In this document: positions 55,212 to 63,426 of the stretch, in pieces
Layout of the letters: every line of letters starts with the position of its first letter
Position numbering within the stretch: position 1 is the stretch's first letter
Assembly (NCBI RefSeq): GCF_001684955.1
Contig: NZ_MAYF01000002.1
Span: forward strand, 1 to 64,000
Direction of reading: 5' to 3'
Length of the DNA: 64,000 bases
Origin: Chryseobacterium contaminans
GTDB taxonomy: Bacteria > Bacteroidota > Bacteroidia > Flavobacteriales > Weeksellaceae
Program-made: the position numbers and the translations under genes
Notes under the pieces: model-generated
Database searches by the model: none
Told to the model about the DNA's origin: nothing
Seen by the model: the letters and a program-made list of their open reading frames with translations, nothing else

Positions 55212-56966
55212 ATGGCCAAAAAAACAATTGCAGCTTTAAAAGAGTATTTTAAGGCTGGAAAGAGACCTACTGAAAGTCAGTTTGGTGATCTTATAGATAG
55301 CTATGTTCATGTAGACGAATCATCAGAATATTCAACCATAGTAGAATTCCCTGCCAATTATCAGGTAGGAGATTATGTGGAATTTTTAAATTTCGCCCCA
55401 TCCAGTGTAGGTGCAGGTGGGTTTTTTGAAGTATCGTTAGCCTATACAAGAGGAAATATTGCTTGTGGAGCAACGCATATTGCAGCGGTTTCGCATTCAA
55501 ATCCCAATATCTGGAGAGAATGTGGAACCATCAATGAAAATAATTATGTTGATGGTAACATAAACTATAATTTCACCATCGATGTTAATGGTGGAACCAA
55601 TAAGTTTCGTATCAGGGCAGTTCATACCTATGGTTCTGCTGATCAGGTATTAAGGGTTTTTATTAAAGTAAGATCCATTAATAAAAATGATGTATGGGCT
55701 TCTATAGATATCAGAGGAAATACCTCTGATTCTATTCCTCTTCAGCCTATGACCAATGAGTGGAATCTTTGGGTGGGCAATCTTTTGTCAAGTGAGAGTG
55801 CTAAAGTAGCCCTAAAAGTAAATAAAGACGGAAATGTAGGAATGGGAACTGAAGCTCCCAAAGGTAAGCTGGATGTCAGAGGAACTATTTATGCAGGACA
55901 GGGAGACGGAACACAAGGAAATAACGCAATGGCTATTCGTTATGAAGATGGTTCGGTAAATAACTGGGGATCATTAAGAAGCAGTGCAGAAACTTATATG
56001 AGTTTTGGTGTTAGAGCAGATCCTTATGCCGGATTAAAATGGTTATCTACCAGTGGTGCTTTTCCTCGCTCTAATACAGCAGTAGTTACAGGAAGTGAAG
56101 GAATTAAATTTTTTAGTTCAAGCCATCAGCAGACAGCTTTAGATCTTCCGGTTAATATGTCTGAATTGATGAGAATTAGTCCCAATGGAAATGTAGGAAT
56201 TGGAACAGAGAATCCACAGCAGAAGCTTGATGTAAGAGGGATAATTACATCACAGGTAGCTAGTAATGAAGGAGGAGCTGTATTTTTACAGAACCCTAAT
56301 AAAACAGCAGGTACTGCTCATCAATGGGCCATCTATAATATGACCGGAGGATATGGCAACGGATTACAGTTCTGGAGCTATTCTGCAGATGGAAATAGCT
56401 ATGGTTCCAGAATGACGATTGCAGATAATGGAAATGTGGGAATTGGAACTGCAAGCCCTCAAGCTAAATTGGATGTAGCTGGTAATATTTCCATTGCGGG
56501 TGAATCTACCTTACAATTATCAGGCTTTGATACAAATCACGGCTTAAAGTATACTCATAAAACTTTTGCTAATACTGTTATAGATGGCCCAGTACTTTAT
56601 GGATACAGTGGTGGTGCTTTAGGGGTAAAGCAAGATAATTTAGGAGTAGAAAAGATCGCTTTGCAATGGAAAGCAAATGGAAATGTTGCCATTTTTGGTA
56701 AACTGGAAGCAAAAGATGTAGTTATTACAGCTACACCTACAGCAGATCATGTTTTTGCATCCAATTATAATTTAAGAGAAATTGATGAGCTTGAAAAATT
56801 TATTTCTGAAAAAAGCCATCTTCCGGAAATTCCTTCTGCTAAAGAAATGACAGATAGTGGATTGTCAGTAGGAGACTTTCAAATTAAACTGCTTCAGAAA
56901 ATTGAAGAATTAACACTATACATGATCTCCATGAAAAAAGAGATTGATGTTTTAAAAGCAAACTAA
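55212..56966 (+). CDS. Tail-fibre-like protein 2 (584 aa)
   Basis: It has the shared N-terminal module ('GKRPTESQFGDLIDSYVH'), a variable β-domain (about 40-205), and then three 'GNVGxGT' repeats each leading into 'KLDVxG' ('GNVGMGTEAPKGKLDVRG', 'GNVGIGTENPQQKLDVRG', 'GNVGIGTASPQAKLDVAG'). These repeats are typical of phage tail fibres and trimeric adhesins. The C-terminus is a helical trimerisation or chaperone-like end ('ELEKFISEKSHLPEIPSAKE', 'DFQIKLLQKIEELTLYMISM') common in Bacteroidota fibre proteins with S74-like tails. Fibre 3 starts 2 bases after its stop. Confidence 0.8.
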   Translation: MAKKTIAALKEYFKAGKRPTESQFGDLIDSYVHVDESSEYSTIVEFPANYQVGDYVEFLNFAPSSVGAGGFFEVSLAYTRGNIACGATHIAAVSHSNPNIWRECGTINENNYVDGNINYNFTIDVNGGTNKFRIRAVHTYGSADQVLRVFIKVRSINKNDVWASIDIRGNTSDSIPLQPMTNEWNLWVGNLLSSESAKVALKVNKDGNVGMGTEAPKGKLDVRGTIYAGQGDGTQGNNAMAIRYEDGSVNNWGSLRSSAETYMSFGVRADPYAGLKWLSTSGAFPRSNTAVVTGSEGIKFFSSSHQQTALDLPVNMSELMRISPNGNVGIGTENPQQKLDVRGIITSQVASNEGGAVFLQNPNKTAGTAHQWAIYNMTGGYGNGLQFWSYSADGNSYGSRMTIADNGNVGIGTASPQAKLDVAGNISIAGESTLQLSGFDTNHGLKYTHKTFANTVIDGPVLYGYSGGALGVKQDNLGVEKIALQWKANGNVAIFGKLEAKDVVITATPTADHVFASNYNLREIDELEKFISEKSHLPEIPSAKEMTDSGLSVGDFQIKLLQKIEELTLYMISMKKEIDVLKAN

Positions 56967-56968
56967 TC

Positions 56969-58339
56969 ATGGCTAAAAAAAGTATACCGGAATTAAAAGA
57001 ATATTTCAAAGCAGCAAGAAGACCAACTGAAAGCCAGTTTGGAGATTTAATAGACAGTTTTACCCATTGGGATGATCCAAATGTATTTTCAACCCATTAT
57101 AAGGAAAAAAATAACCTGAGATTTACTTTTCCTGAGCAACAGGCAGATCAGGCAATAGATATATTGCTAGGAAATGTGAGCATTGATGGATGGGTTGAAG
57201 TGGAAATTACTGGTTTTTACAATTTCCAGAATAGTGTAGGAGTCATTAAAAAGCAGATAGTTATTGGAGCCTTTAATGATAATAGTATTTGGAGACCATC
57301 ATTATCAAGAGTTATTGAAGCTTCAGGAGAGATTGTCGATAATATTTATATTGGTGATATAGTTTGGGATAATACCCTTAAACAATATAAAATAACTATT
57401 TATCATACAAACTCAAGGGGTAACGATTATGTAGTAAGACTGGTGCAACATTCTACATTAAACGCAATGGTAGATAAAGCAGTTCTTTCAGATGTTTATA
57501 CCAATCCGCTTATAGGTCAGAAGAAACATTATGTACACTACCACGGAAATGTAGGAATAAAAACAAAGAACCCTGCTGCTTCATTAGATATCCAGGGAAG
57601 AATATTATTTGATGCTGATTCTCCTGTTGTAGGAGGAGTCGGAATCAAAGGGTATGAGACTATGTGGGCAAGAGGGTATAATTTTGTTTCATCCGATGGA
57701 ACTCAAAATACAGGAGGTTTTGGAGCTGTAGGAGTGCAAAATAATATTAACCGATATTATATAGGAAAGTATGAAAATCAAATTGTGACATTTAATCCTG
57801 AAAACAGACAAAGTTCATTCGGTGGAAATATTGATGTTTACGGAGAAGCAAAATCCAGAAGTCAGAGGATTTTTGATTATTCACCAACCATTTATCTAGA
57901 CAGAAGTGAAAATTATGGTGGATATACCCAGGGTATCCAGACCAGATTATTGGACGGCAGCAACAATTGGTTTTTTGGAAATGCAGGCCCAGATACTTTT
58001 GTAGTTTCTAGTGGAACATATGCTGAAGGGCGGCAACTGGTTATTAACAGAAATGGTAATGCAGCCTTTCAAGGGAAAGTAGAAGCTAAAAACTTTGTAG
58101 TGTCTGCTACCCCAACAGCAGACTATGTTTTTGCAGCCGATTATAATTTAAGGGGAATTAATGAACTCGAAAAATTTATCACAGAGAAGAACCATCTTCC
58201 GGAAATTCCTTCTGCTAAAGAAATGACAGACAATGGATTGTCCATAGGAGATTTTCAGATCAAATTACTTCAGAAAATTGAAGAATTAACCTTGTATATC
58301 ATTGCTCTTAAAAAGGAGATTGATTTAAAACCTAATTAA
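56969..58339 (+). CDS. Tail-fibre-like protein 3 (456 aa)
   Basis: The N-terminal module is present ('AARRPTESQFGDLIDSFTHW'). A second β-domain ('QAIDILLGNVSIDGWVEVEI', 'IVDNIYIGDIVWDNTLKQYK') is shared with fibre 4 but not fibres 1-2. One degenerate repeat ('GNVGIKTKNPAASLDIQG') and the helical end ('LEKFITEKNHLPEIPSAKEM') follow. The gene lies 2 bases after fibre 2 and 2 bases before fibre 4. The shuffled domain content suggests binding specificity differs between the fibres. Confidence 0.78.
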   Translation: MAKKSIPELKEYFKAARRPTESQFGDLIDSFTHWDDPNVFSTHYKEKNNLRFTFPEQQADQAIDILLGNVSIDGWVEVEITGFYNFQNSVGVIKKQIVIGAFNDNSIWRPSLSRVIEASGEIVDNIYIGDIVWDNTLKQYKITIYHTNSRGNDYVVRLVQHSTLNAMVDKAVLSDVYTNPLIGQKKHYVHYHGNVGIKTKNPAASLDIQGRILFDADSPVVGGVGIKGYETMWARGYNFVSSDGTQNTGGFGAVGVQNNINRYYIGKYENQIVTFNPENRQSSFGGNIDVYGEAKSRSQRIFDYSPTIYLDRSENYGGYTQGIQTRLLDGSNNWFFGNAGPDTFVVSSGTYAEGRQLVINRNGNAAFQGKVEAKNFVVSATPTADYVFAADYNLRGINELEKFITEKNHLPEIPSAKEMTDNGLSIGDFQIKLLQKIEELTLYIIALKKEIDLKPN

Positions 58340-58341
58340 TT

Positions 58342-59940
58342 ATGGCAAAAAAAACAATAACAGAATTAAAAAATTATTTTAAAGCAGGAAAAAGACCAAC
58401 TGAAGGACAGTTTGGTGACGTAATGGATAGTTTTGCCAACCTGGAAGATCCACAGCTGTTTCCTAAGAATTATTTTGAGAAAAGGCTAAGTTTAGATTTT
58501 CCTCATAATGTAGCTGATCAGGCTGTAGATATCCTTCTAGGAAATAGGGGAATGTCAGGGAGGCTTGAAATAGAAATTGTGGGAACATGGATGTACTGGA
58601 ATAGCGTTGGAAATATTAAGAAACTGTTTCAGGTAGGATTCAATCCGGATAACGGAGTGTGGTATACACCCACATCAAGAATTGTAGAAGCAGCAGGACT
58701 TATTACGAATCATATTTATATTGGAGACATTGTTTGGGACGCTGCTATTAATCAATATAAAATACCTATTTATCACACTCATTTTTCAGGTAATATATAT
58801 GATGTCAGAATTACTTATCATTGCCCGTTTGATACGCAGGACCTTAGTGAGGTAAAACTTTCAGATGTTTATACTAATGCTCTTACAGGGCAAAGAGTGC
58901 ATCATATTAACTATAATTATAATCTGGGAGTAGGAACCTCTTTACCGGAAACAAGTCTCCATGTAATGGCACCAAAAGATAAGGGGCACTCCAATGTTGT
59001 AGGAGCGATGTTTGATAGAAATGAAGCTGCCGGAGGAAGTAATATTGTACAATTAAAGTATCATTCTACAGCAGACCTTGAGCTAAACTCTTTGTTTACC
59101 GGAACCAATTTCAGATATGGTTCTTATGGGGATTTTAATATTGTTAATAATATTGATGATGGTACTTATGGTGCTATTAATATAGTTACCAATAAACAAA
59201 CAAGATTAAGTATAATGCCAAATGGAAATATAGGAATAGGAACCGTTAATCCAATATCTAAATTAGATGTTAGGGGAAATATCGTTGCTGGTATAACCGA
59301 TGCAACAGAAGGAATCAATGCATTTGCTATCCGTTATGAAAATGGCTCAGTAAATAATTGGGGATCGTTAAGAAGTGGTGCTGAAACTTATATGAGTTAT
59401 GGGGTAAAAGCTGATAATAAAACAGCTTATGGCTGGTTGTCAGGCAGTGGATCCTATCCTAGTTATAAGACAGCAGTTACTACAGGGAATGATGGAATCA
59501 GGTTTTTGTCTTCTGCTTATGAGAAAATAGCACAGGACTCACCAGTTACGATGTCAGAGCTTATGAGAATAACCCCTGGTGGAAATGTAGGAATAGGGAC
59601 TCGAAATCCAGACCAGAAGCTTACTGTAAAAGGAAAAATTCATGCAGAAGATGTGATAGTAGACATGAATGTTCCTGCGGATTATGTTTTCCAGAAATAT
59701 TTTGACGGAGAATCTTCCCTCAGACCGGACTATCAGATGCCAACACTTCAGAAACTGGAAGCTTTTGTAAAAGAAAATAAGCACCTTCCGGAGATTCCTT
59801 CCGGAGACGCCATTAAAAAAGACGGTGTTAATCTGGGAGACTTCCAAATGAAACTGCTTCAGAAGATTGAAGAGCTAACACTATATGTCATTTCTCAGAA
59901 TAAAGAAATAGAAAACCTGAAAGCTATTATTGAAAAATAG
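58342..59940 (+). CDS. Tail-fibre-like protein 4 (532 aa)
   Basis: The N-terminal module ('GKRPTEGQFGDVMDSFANLE') is followed by the β-domain shared with fibre 3 ('NHIYIGDIVWDAAINQYKIP'). The middle is a block otherwise seen in fibre 2 ('YENGSVNNWGSLRSGAETYM', 'SPVTMSELMRITPGGNVGIG'), and the helical end diverges ('FVKENKHLPEIPSGDAIKKD'). Fibre 4 is thus a mosaic of fibres 2 and 3. It is the last gene of the locus; a hairpin follows 39 bases after the stop. Confidence 0.8.
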   Translation: MAKKTITELKNYFKAGKRPTEGQFGDVMDSFANLEDPQLFPKNYFEKRLSLDFPHNVADQAVDILLGNRGMSGRLEIEIVGTWMYWNSVGNIKKLFQVGFNPDNGVWYTPTSRIVEAAGLITNHIYIGDIVWDAAINQYKIPIYHTHFSGNIYDVRITYHCPFDTQDLSEVKLSDVYTNALTGQRVHHINYNYNLGVGTSLPETSLHVMAPKDKGHSNVVGAMFDRNEAAGGSNIVQLKYHSTADLELNSLFTGTNFRYGSYGDFNIVNNIDDGTYGAINIVTNKQTRLSIMPNGNIGIGTVNPISKLDVRGNIVAGITDATEGINAFAIRYENGSVNNWGSLRSGAETYMSYGVKADNKTAYGWLSGSGSYPSYKTAVTTGNDGIRFLSSAYEKIAQDSPVTMSELMRITPGGNVGIGTRNPDQKLTVKGKIHAEDVIVDMNVPADYVFQKYFDGESSLRPDYQMPTLQKLEAFVKENKHLPEIPSGDAIKKDGVNLGDFQMKLLQKIEELTLYVISQNKEIENLKAIIEK

Positions 59941-59979
59941 TACCATTCAATATAATAATATAATACTATTTGAAAAAAG

Positions 59980-60007
59980 AACTCCCTCAAATTGGTTTGG
60001 GGGAGTT
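59980..60007 (+). terminator. Hairpin closing the fibre operon
   Basis: A 12-bp stem with one G-U pair (AACTCCCTCAAA / TTTGGGGGAGTT) and a 4-base loop, followed only by 'tatggttt'. It is the probable end of the 27-kb plus-strand locus. Confidence 0.6.
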
Positions 60008-60038
60008 TATGGTTTATCAAAATAAGGATAGTATAAAA

Positions 60039-60064
60039 CAAAAAAACCTCTGACTAATCAGAGG
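60039..60064 (-). terminator. Terminator of tRNA-Phe copy 1
   Basis: On the minus strand the stem CCTCTGA / TCAGAGG with a 4-base loop is followed by a run of Ts, 9 bases after the tRNA. Confidence 0.8.
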
Positions 60065-60072
60065 CTTTCAAG

Positions 60073-60145
60073 TGGTTTCTCCAGGAATCGAACCAGGGAC
60101 ACATGGATTTTCAATCCATTGCTCTACCAACTGAGCTAAGAAACC
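60073..60145 (-). tRNA. tRNA-Phe (GAA), copy 1
   Basis: A 73-base cloverleaf: acceptor GGTTTCT / AGAAACC, D-arm GCTC / GAGC, anticodon stem ATGGA / TCCAT with loop TTGAAAA (anticodon GAA), T-loop TTCGATT, discriminator A, no encoded CCA. The T-stem (CCTGG / CCTGG) has a central U-U mismatch at 51-63. Its sequence is identical to copies 2 and 3. Confidence 0.95.
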
Positions 60146-60189
60146 ATTATATTTATTCGTTTGACTTACTTCGTTGTTTTAAAGTGTTG

Positions 60190-60197
60190 CAAAAGTA
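60190..60197 (-). promoter_or_regulatory. -7 promoter box of tRNA-Phe copy 1
   Basis: On the minus strand TACTTTTG matches TAnnTTTG, 44 bases before the tRNA 5' end. Confidence 0.6.
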
Positions 60198-60375
60198 TAA
60201 CATTTTGTAATATCACGCAAGTTTTTGCAACTCTTTTTTACAATTATAGGTCAGTTTATTTCTTTTAAAATCCCAATATATTGCCATTCAGTAAGTTGGT
60301 TTTAAGAAAAATTGTTCTTATAATATCTTGGAATACTGGAAAAGTTCATTCCTGTTTTCTGATGTAAACAGTAAA

Positions 60376-60404
60376 AGAAAAAGCCTCTGAGATATCAGAG
60401 GCTT
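60376..60404 (-). terminator. Terminator of tRNA-Phe copy 2
   Basis: On the minus strand a 10-bp stem (AAGCCTCTGA / TCAGAGGCTT) with a 4-base loop is followed by Ts. Confidence 0.8.
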
Positions 60405-60409
60405 TTAAG

Positions 60410-60482
60410 TGGTTTCTCCAGGAATCGAACCAGGGACACATGGATTTTCAATCCATTGCTCTACCAACTGAGCTAAGAAACC
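60410..60482 (-). tRNA. tRNA-Phe (GAA), copy 2
   Basis: Identical over all 73 bases to copy 1, including the U-U mismatch in the T-stem. Its 5' leader is about 18 bases shorter than those of copies 1 and 3. Confidence 0.95.
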
Positions 60483-60508
60483 ATTACTTCGTTGTTTTTA
60501 AAGTGGTG

Positions 60509-60516
60509 CAAAACTA
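60509..60516 (-). promoter_or_regulatory. -7 promoter box of tRNA-Phe copy 2
   Basis: On the minus strand TAGTTTTG matches TAnnTTTG, 26 bases before the tRNA 5' end. Confidence 0.6.
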
Positions 60517-60703
60517 ATGTATTTTTTTTATTCTGGCAATGTTTTTTTATGTTTTTTTATTTTTATATCTGATTTTTTTCTTTTATTGAATTGTATATCA
60601 GTATAGTCCGGATAGGAGTAGTGCAGCCTTTTTATATATCTTTGATGAAACCGCTGGCAGATTGAATAAATACCTTTATATTTAGTGATATTTATAAAAT
60701 TTA

Positions 60704-61135
60704 ATGGGAAGCACAATTAAACGGATTTTGATTGTTTTAGGTATTGGAGTGATAGTGTATTTCGGAATGAGCTTTTTAGTAGCCTCCTGGATAAGTTATT
60801 TCTCTTCAACTAAAAGGATTAATAGTTTACCAAAAGAAAAGATTCTGTTTACTGCATTAAAAAAAGAATATCATTTAACCCAAATAGAAAGATCTCCTGA
60901 TACAGAACAGAAACTGTTACATCCTAAAGATACATTGGTTTATACTCTTTACCTTTCTACAATAGTTTGTGAACAGAAAAAAGAAAATATCGCTCGAATT
61001 TCCAGAGAAGTAGCTCAAAAGATTAATAGTCTCGGTTTACATCAGAATTTCTACAAATATGAATTGTTTTTTTATTGTAAGGAGCTTCCACCAGGGCTTC
61101 TGAGGTATGAATTTTTAAGAAAAGATCTTAAATAG
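60704..61135 (+). CDS. Small membrane-anchored protein of unknown function
   Basis: A 143-residue protein with one N-terminal membrane helix ('ILIVLGIGVIVYFGMSFLVA') and a soluble part of about 110 residues. The soluble part mixes helix and strand ('ILFTALKKEYHLTQIERSPD', 'KDTLVYTLYLSTIVCEQKKE', 'NFYKYELFFYCKELPPGLLR'). I recognise no family. It lies on the plus strand between tRNA-Phe copies 2 and 3, opposite to them, so it may be an insertion at the tRNA cluster. Confidence 0.6.
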   Translation: MGSTIKRILIVLGIGVIVYFGMSFLVASWISYFSSTKRINSLPKEKILFTALKKEYHLTQIERSPDTEQKLLHPKDTLVYTLYLSTIVCEQKKENIARISREVAQKINSLGLHQNFYKYELFFYCKELPPGLLRYEFLRKDLK

Positions 61136-61344
61136 ACAAGAAGTATTTTTTAATTCTGATGTGCTGAATTACTAATAGTAAGTTTAGTCTGGCTTGCCGT
61201 TAAAAATAAAAACTAAGTTTATTTCAAAGATTTACTACGTTTATAGACAATGAGTTTAATGAAGTAGAGGAGTAGGTTTCAACCTGTATATAAAACTGGA
61301 AGAGGAATACTATTTTATAATAGCGAATTTGAGACTGGATAAGA
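61136..61344. other. Gene-free stretch between the small membrane protein and tRNA copy 3
   Basis: About 210 AT-rich bases with no reading frame, hairpin or promoter box that I can support. Confidence 0.5.
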
Positions 61345-61377
61345 AAACAAAAAAACCTCTGACTAATCAGAGGTTTT
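61345..61377 (-). terminator. Terminator of tRNA-Phe copy 3
   Basis: On the minus strand an 11-bp stem (AAAACCTCTGA / TCAGAGGTTTT) with loop TTAG is followed by a T-run. Confidence 0.85.
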
Positions 61378-61381
61378 CAAG

Positions 61382-61454
61382 TGGTTTCTCCAGGAATCGA
61401 ACCAGGGACACATGGATTTTCAATCCATTGCTCTACCAACTGAGCTAAGAAACC
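61382..61454 (-). tRNA. tRNA-Phe (GAA), copy 3
   Basis: Identical over 73 bases to copies 1 and 2. Its terminator and 5' leader are also nearly the same as those of copy 1, pointing to a recent segmental duplication. Confidence 0.95.
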
Positions 61455-61496
61455 ATTATATTTTTGTTTGACTTACTTCGTTGTTTTAAAGTGATG

Positions 61497-61504
61497 CAAA
61501 ATTA
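61497..61504 (-). promoter_or_regulatory. -7 promoter box of tRNA-Phe copy 3
   Basis: On the minus strand TAATTTTG matches TAnnTTTG, 42 bases before the tRNA 5' end. Confidence 0.6.
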
Positions 61505-61562
61505 GTAAGTTTTAGTATACAAAGCAAGTATTCATCGTACTTTTTTCGATTATAACTAAAAC

Positions 61563-63404
61563 CTATTGATTATCAGCTGAATTATTTTCCTGTTCTTTTC
61601 TGATTTGCTCACTCATCTCTTCCAATACCGGTTTAATCGTACTTTCAGGAAGATCACTGATTCTGATATACATCAATCCGTCAATCGCATCATTGAAATT
61701 CGGGTCAACGTTGAAAGCAATTACTTTAGCGTTTTGCTTGATATATTTTTTTATCAGAACAGGTAGTCTCAGTTCAGGTTCAAGATCATCAATGATCTTA
61801 TCCAGCTTGTTAAGATCGGACTCCATTTCCTCAAAGAAAAGACTTTTATCCCTATCACGAAGCTTTACTTTGTATTCATTTCTAGGAGTGATATACTGAG
61901 CTACTGCAGAATCAAAATAATTGGAACGCATAAACTCAATCATCAGAGATTTAGAGAACTCAGAGAATTTATTGGAAATACTTACTCCTCCCATCAGGAA
62001 TTTATGATCAGGATTTCTCAGGCATACATGCACAATACCTCTCCATAAAAGGAAAAGCGGAAGTGGTTTCTGTTGGTATTCCTGGCAGATGTAAGCACGG
62101 CCCATTTCAATTACCTTTTTAAAGAAAGGGTGAATATCCTGCTCAAATTCAAATAATGAACTTGTATAGAAACCTTTGATGCCATATTTCTTCATTACCT
62201 CTCTACCAAGGGCCATTCTGTAGGCTCCTGCCAGTTTCTTCTCAGCATTATCCCAAAGGAACAGGTGGTGGTAATGTTTATCATATTCATCAAGGTCAAA
62301 CGGAAGATTACTTCCTTCTCCTACCGCACGGAAAGTCAACTCCCTCTGACGTCCGATTTCCCTCATAATAGAAGGAATTTCTTCGTAAGTAGTAAAATAG
62401 ATCTCGTAATTTCCGTTGCTGAATAACATCTTATCAGTTCCCCTAAGTTTGTCAACATCTTTCATAATGTCTTCAACAGGAGTTTCATCAATGATGTTCT
62501 GAACAATATTTTCCTCTTTCAGTAAAGGAAATTTAACAGATAGATTCTGAAGGTTGATGCTTTGAGCAAGAGATTTTCTTTTTTCATAGTAAGATTTCAT
62601 CATATAAACCTTACGTTTCAGAAACTCTCCCAGTTCCTCAATGGTTTCCATTTCATCCATAGCCTTTACAGAGATTGGTTTTCCAATCCTGATTCTGATA
62701 GGTTTCTCTCTATCATTCATCATTTCTGCAGGAAGCATAAGGGTCTGTAAACTTGGGTGAAGTTTAGCTACCTGATAAAAAAGACGGCTGTTTTTTGCAT
62801 GGAAATACATAGGAACAACGGGCACTTTAGCCATTCTGATAAGCTTAAGTGCCGTTTTTTCCCATTCTTTATCTAAAATTTCTCCGTAAGGATTGTTTTT
62901 GTTAGAAACTTCTCCCGCCGGAAAAATACCTACGCAGCCTCCATTCTGTAAATGCTTGAGCGTTTCTCGCATTCCTGAAGCACTGCTGTAAGCTTCTTTT
63001 CTGTTTTCAAAAGGATTTACAGCGATTACGTACGGTTCCATAGGTTTGATCTTTTCCAAAAGGAAATTTCCCATTACCTTAAAATCCGGACGAACCTCTG
63101 ACAAGATCTTGCACATCAGAATTCCGTCAATAGCACCCAGCGGATGATTGGAAACCAGAACAAAGGGTCCTGTTTTCGGAATTTTTGCCAGATCCTCTTC
63201 AAAAGCTACATAGCTTAGGTTTCTTTCTCTTACAAACGAGTCGAAAAAGTCTTTGCCTTCCTTATCTTTTAATTTGTCGTATAGTTTATTTACTTCATTT
63301 ATTTTAGCAATGCTCATCACAGCAGATGCTACTGGATTCTTTAGAAATCCAATTTTACTTAAGCCGGAAGCTTTGATCAGATCGTTTTTCGAAATTAAAC
63401 TCAT
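61563..63404 (-). CDS. OlsF-like two-domain acyltransferase (PlsC domain plus GNAT/hemolysin domain)
   Basis: A 613-residue membrane-associated enzyme. The N-terminal half is a PlsC-type O-acyltransferase ('VSNHPLGAIDG' with His87 and Asp93; 'GIFPAGEVS'). The C-terminal half is an OlsB-like N-acyltransferase of the hemolysin/GNAT type ('RELTFRAVGEGSNLPFDLDE', 'GAYRMALGREVMKKYGIKGF', 'EMGRAYICQEYQ'). This fusion order is that of OlsF, which makes ornithine lipids in Serratia and Flavobacterium by two successive acylations. The amino acid acylated here (ornithine, glycine or other) is not certain. It lies 22 bases downstream of the aspartate kinase gene, so the two may be cotranscribed. Confidence 0.82.
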   Translation of the reverse strand: MSLISKNDLIKASGLSKIGFLKNPVASAVMSIAKINEVNKLYDKLKDKEGKDFFDSFVRERNLSYVAFEEDLAKIPKTGPFVLVSNHPLGAIDGILMCKILSEVRPDFKVMGNFLLEKIKPMEPYVIAVNPFENRKEAYSSASGMRETLKHLQNGGCVGIFPAGEVSNKNNPYGEILDKEWEKTALKLIRMAKVPVVPMYFHAKNSRLFYQVAKLHPSLQTLMLPAEMMNDREKPIRIRIGKPISVKAMDEMETIEELGEFLKRKVYMMKSYYEKRKSLAQSINLQNLSVKFPLLKEENIVQNIIDETPVEDIMKDVDKLRGTDKMLFSNGNYEIYFTTYEEIPSIMREIGRQRELTFRAVGEGSNLPFDLDEYDKHYHHLFLWDNAEKKLAGAYRMALGREVMKKYGIKGFYTSSLFEFEQDIHPFFKKVIEMGRAYICQEYQQKPLPLFLLWRGIVHVCLRNPDHKFLMGGVSISNKFSEFSKSLMIEFMRSNYFDSAVAQYITPRNEYKVKLRDRDKSLFFEEMESDLNKLDKIIDDLEPELRLPVLIKKYIKQNAKVIAFNVDPNFNDAIDGLMYIRISDLPESTIKPVLEEMSEQIRKEQENNSADNQ

Positions 63405-63426
63405 GTGTGTTTAGTCGCAATTAATA

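Noticed and set aside
33013-59940. Complete prophage
   Set aside because: An endolysin-like peptidase and fibres are present, but no integrase, terminase, capsid, portal, tape-measure, sheath or tube gene is found in the window.
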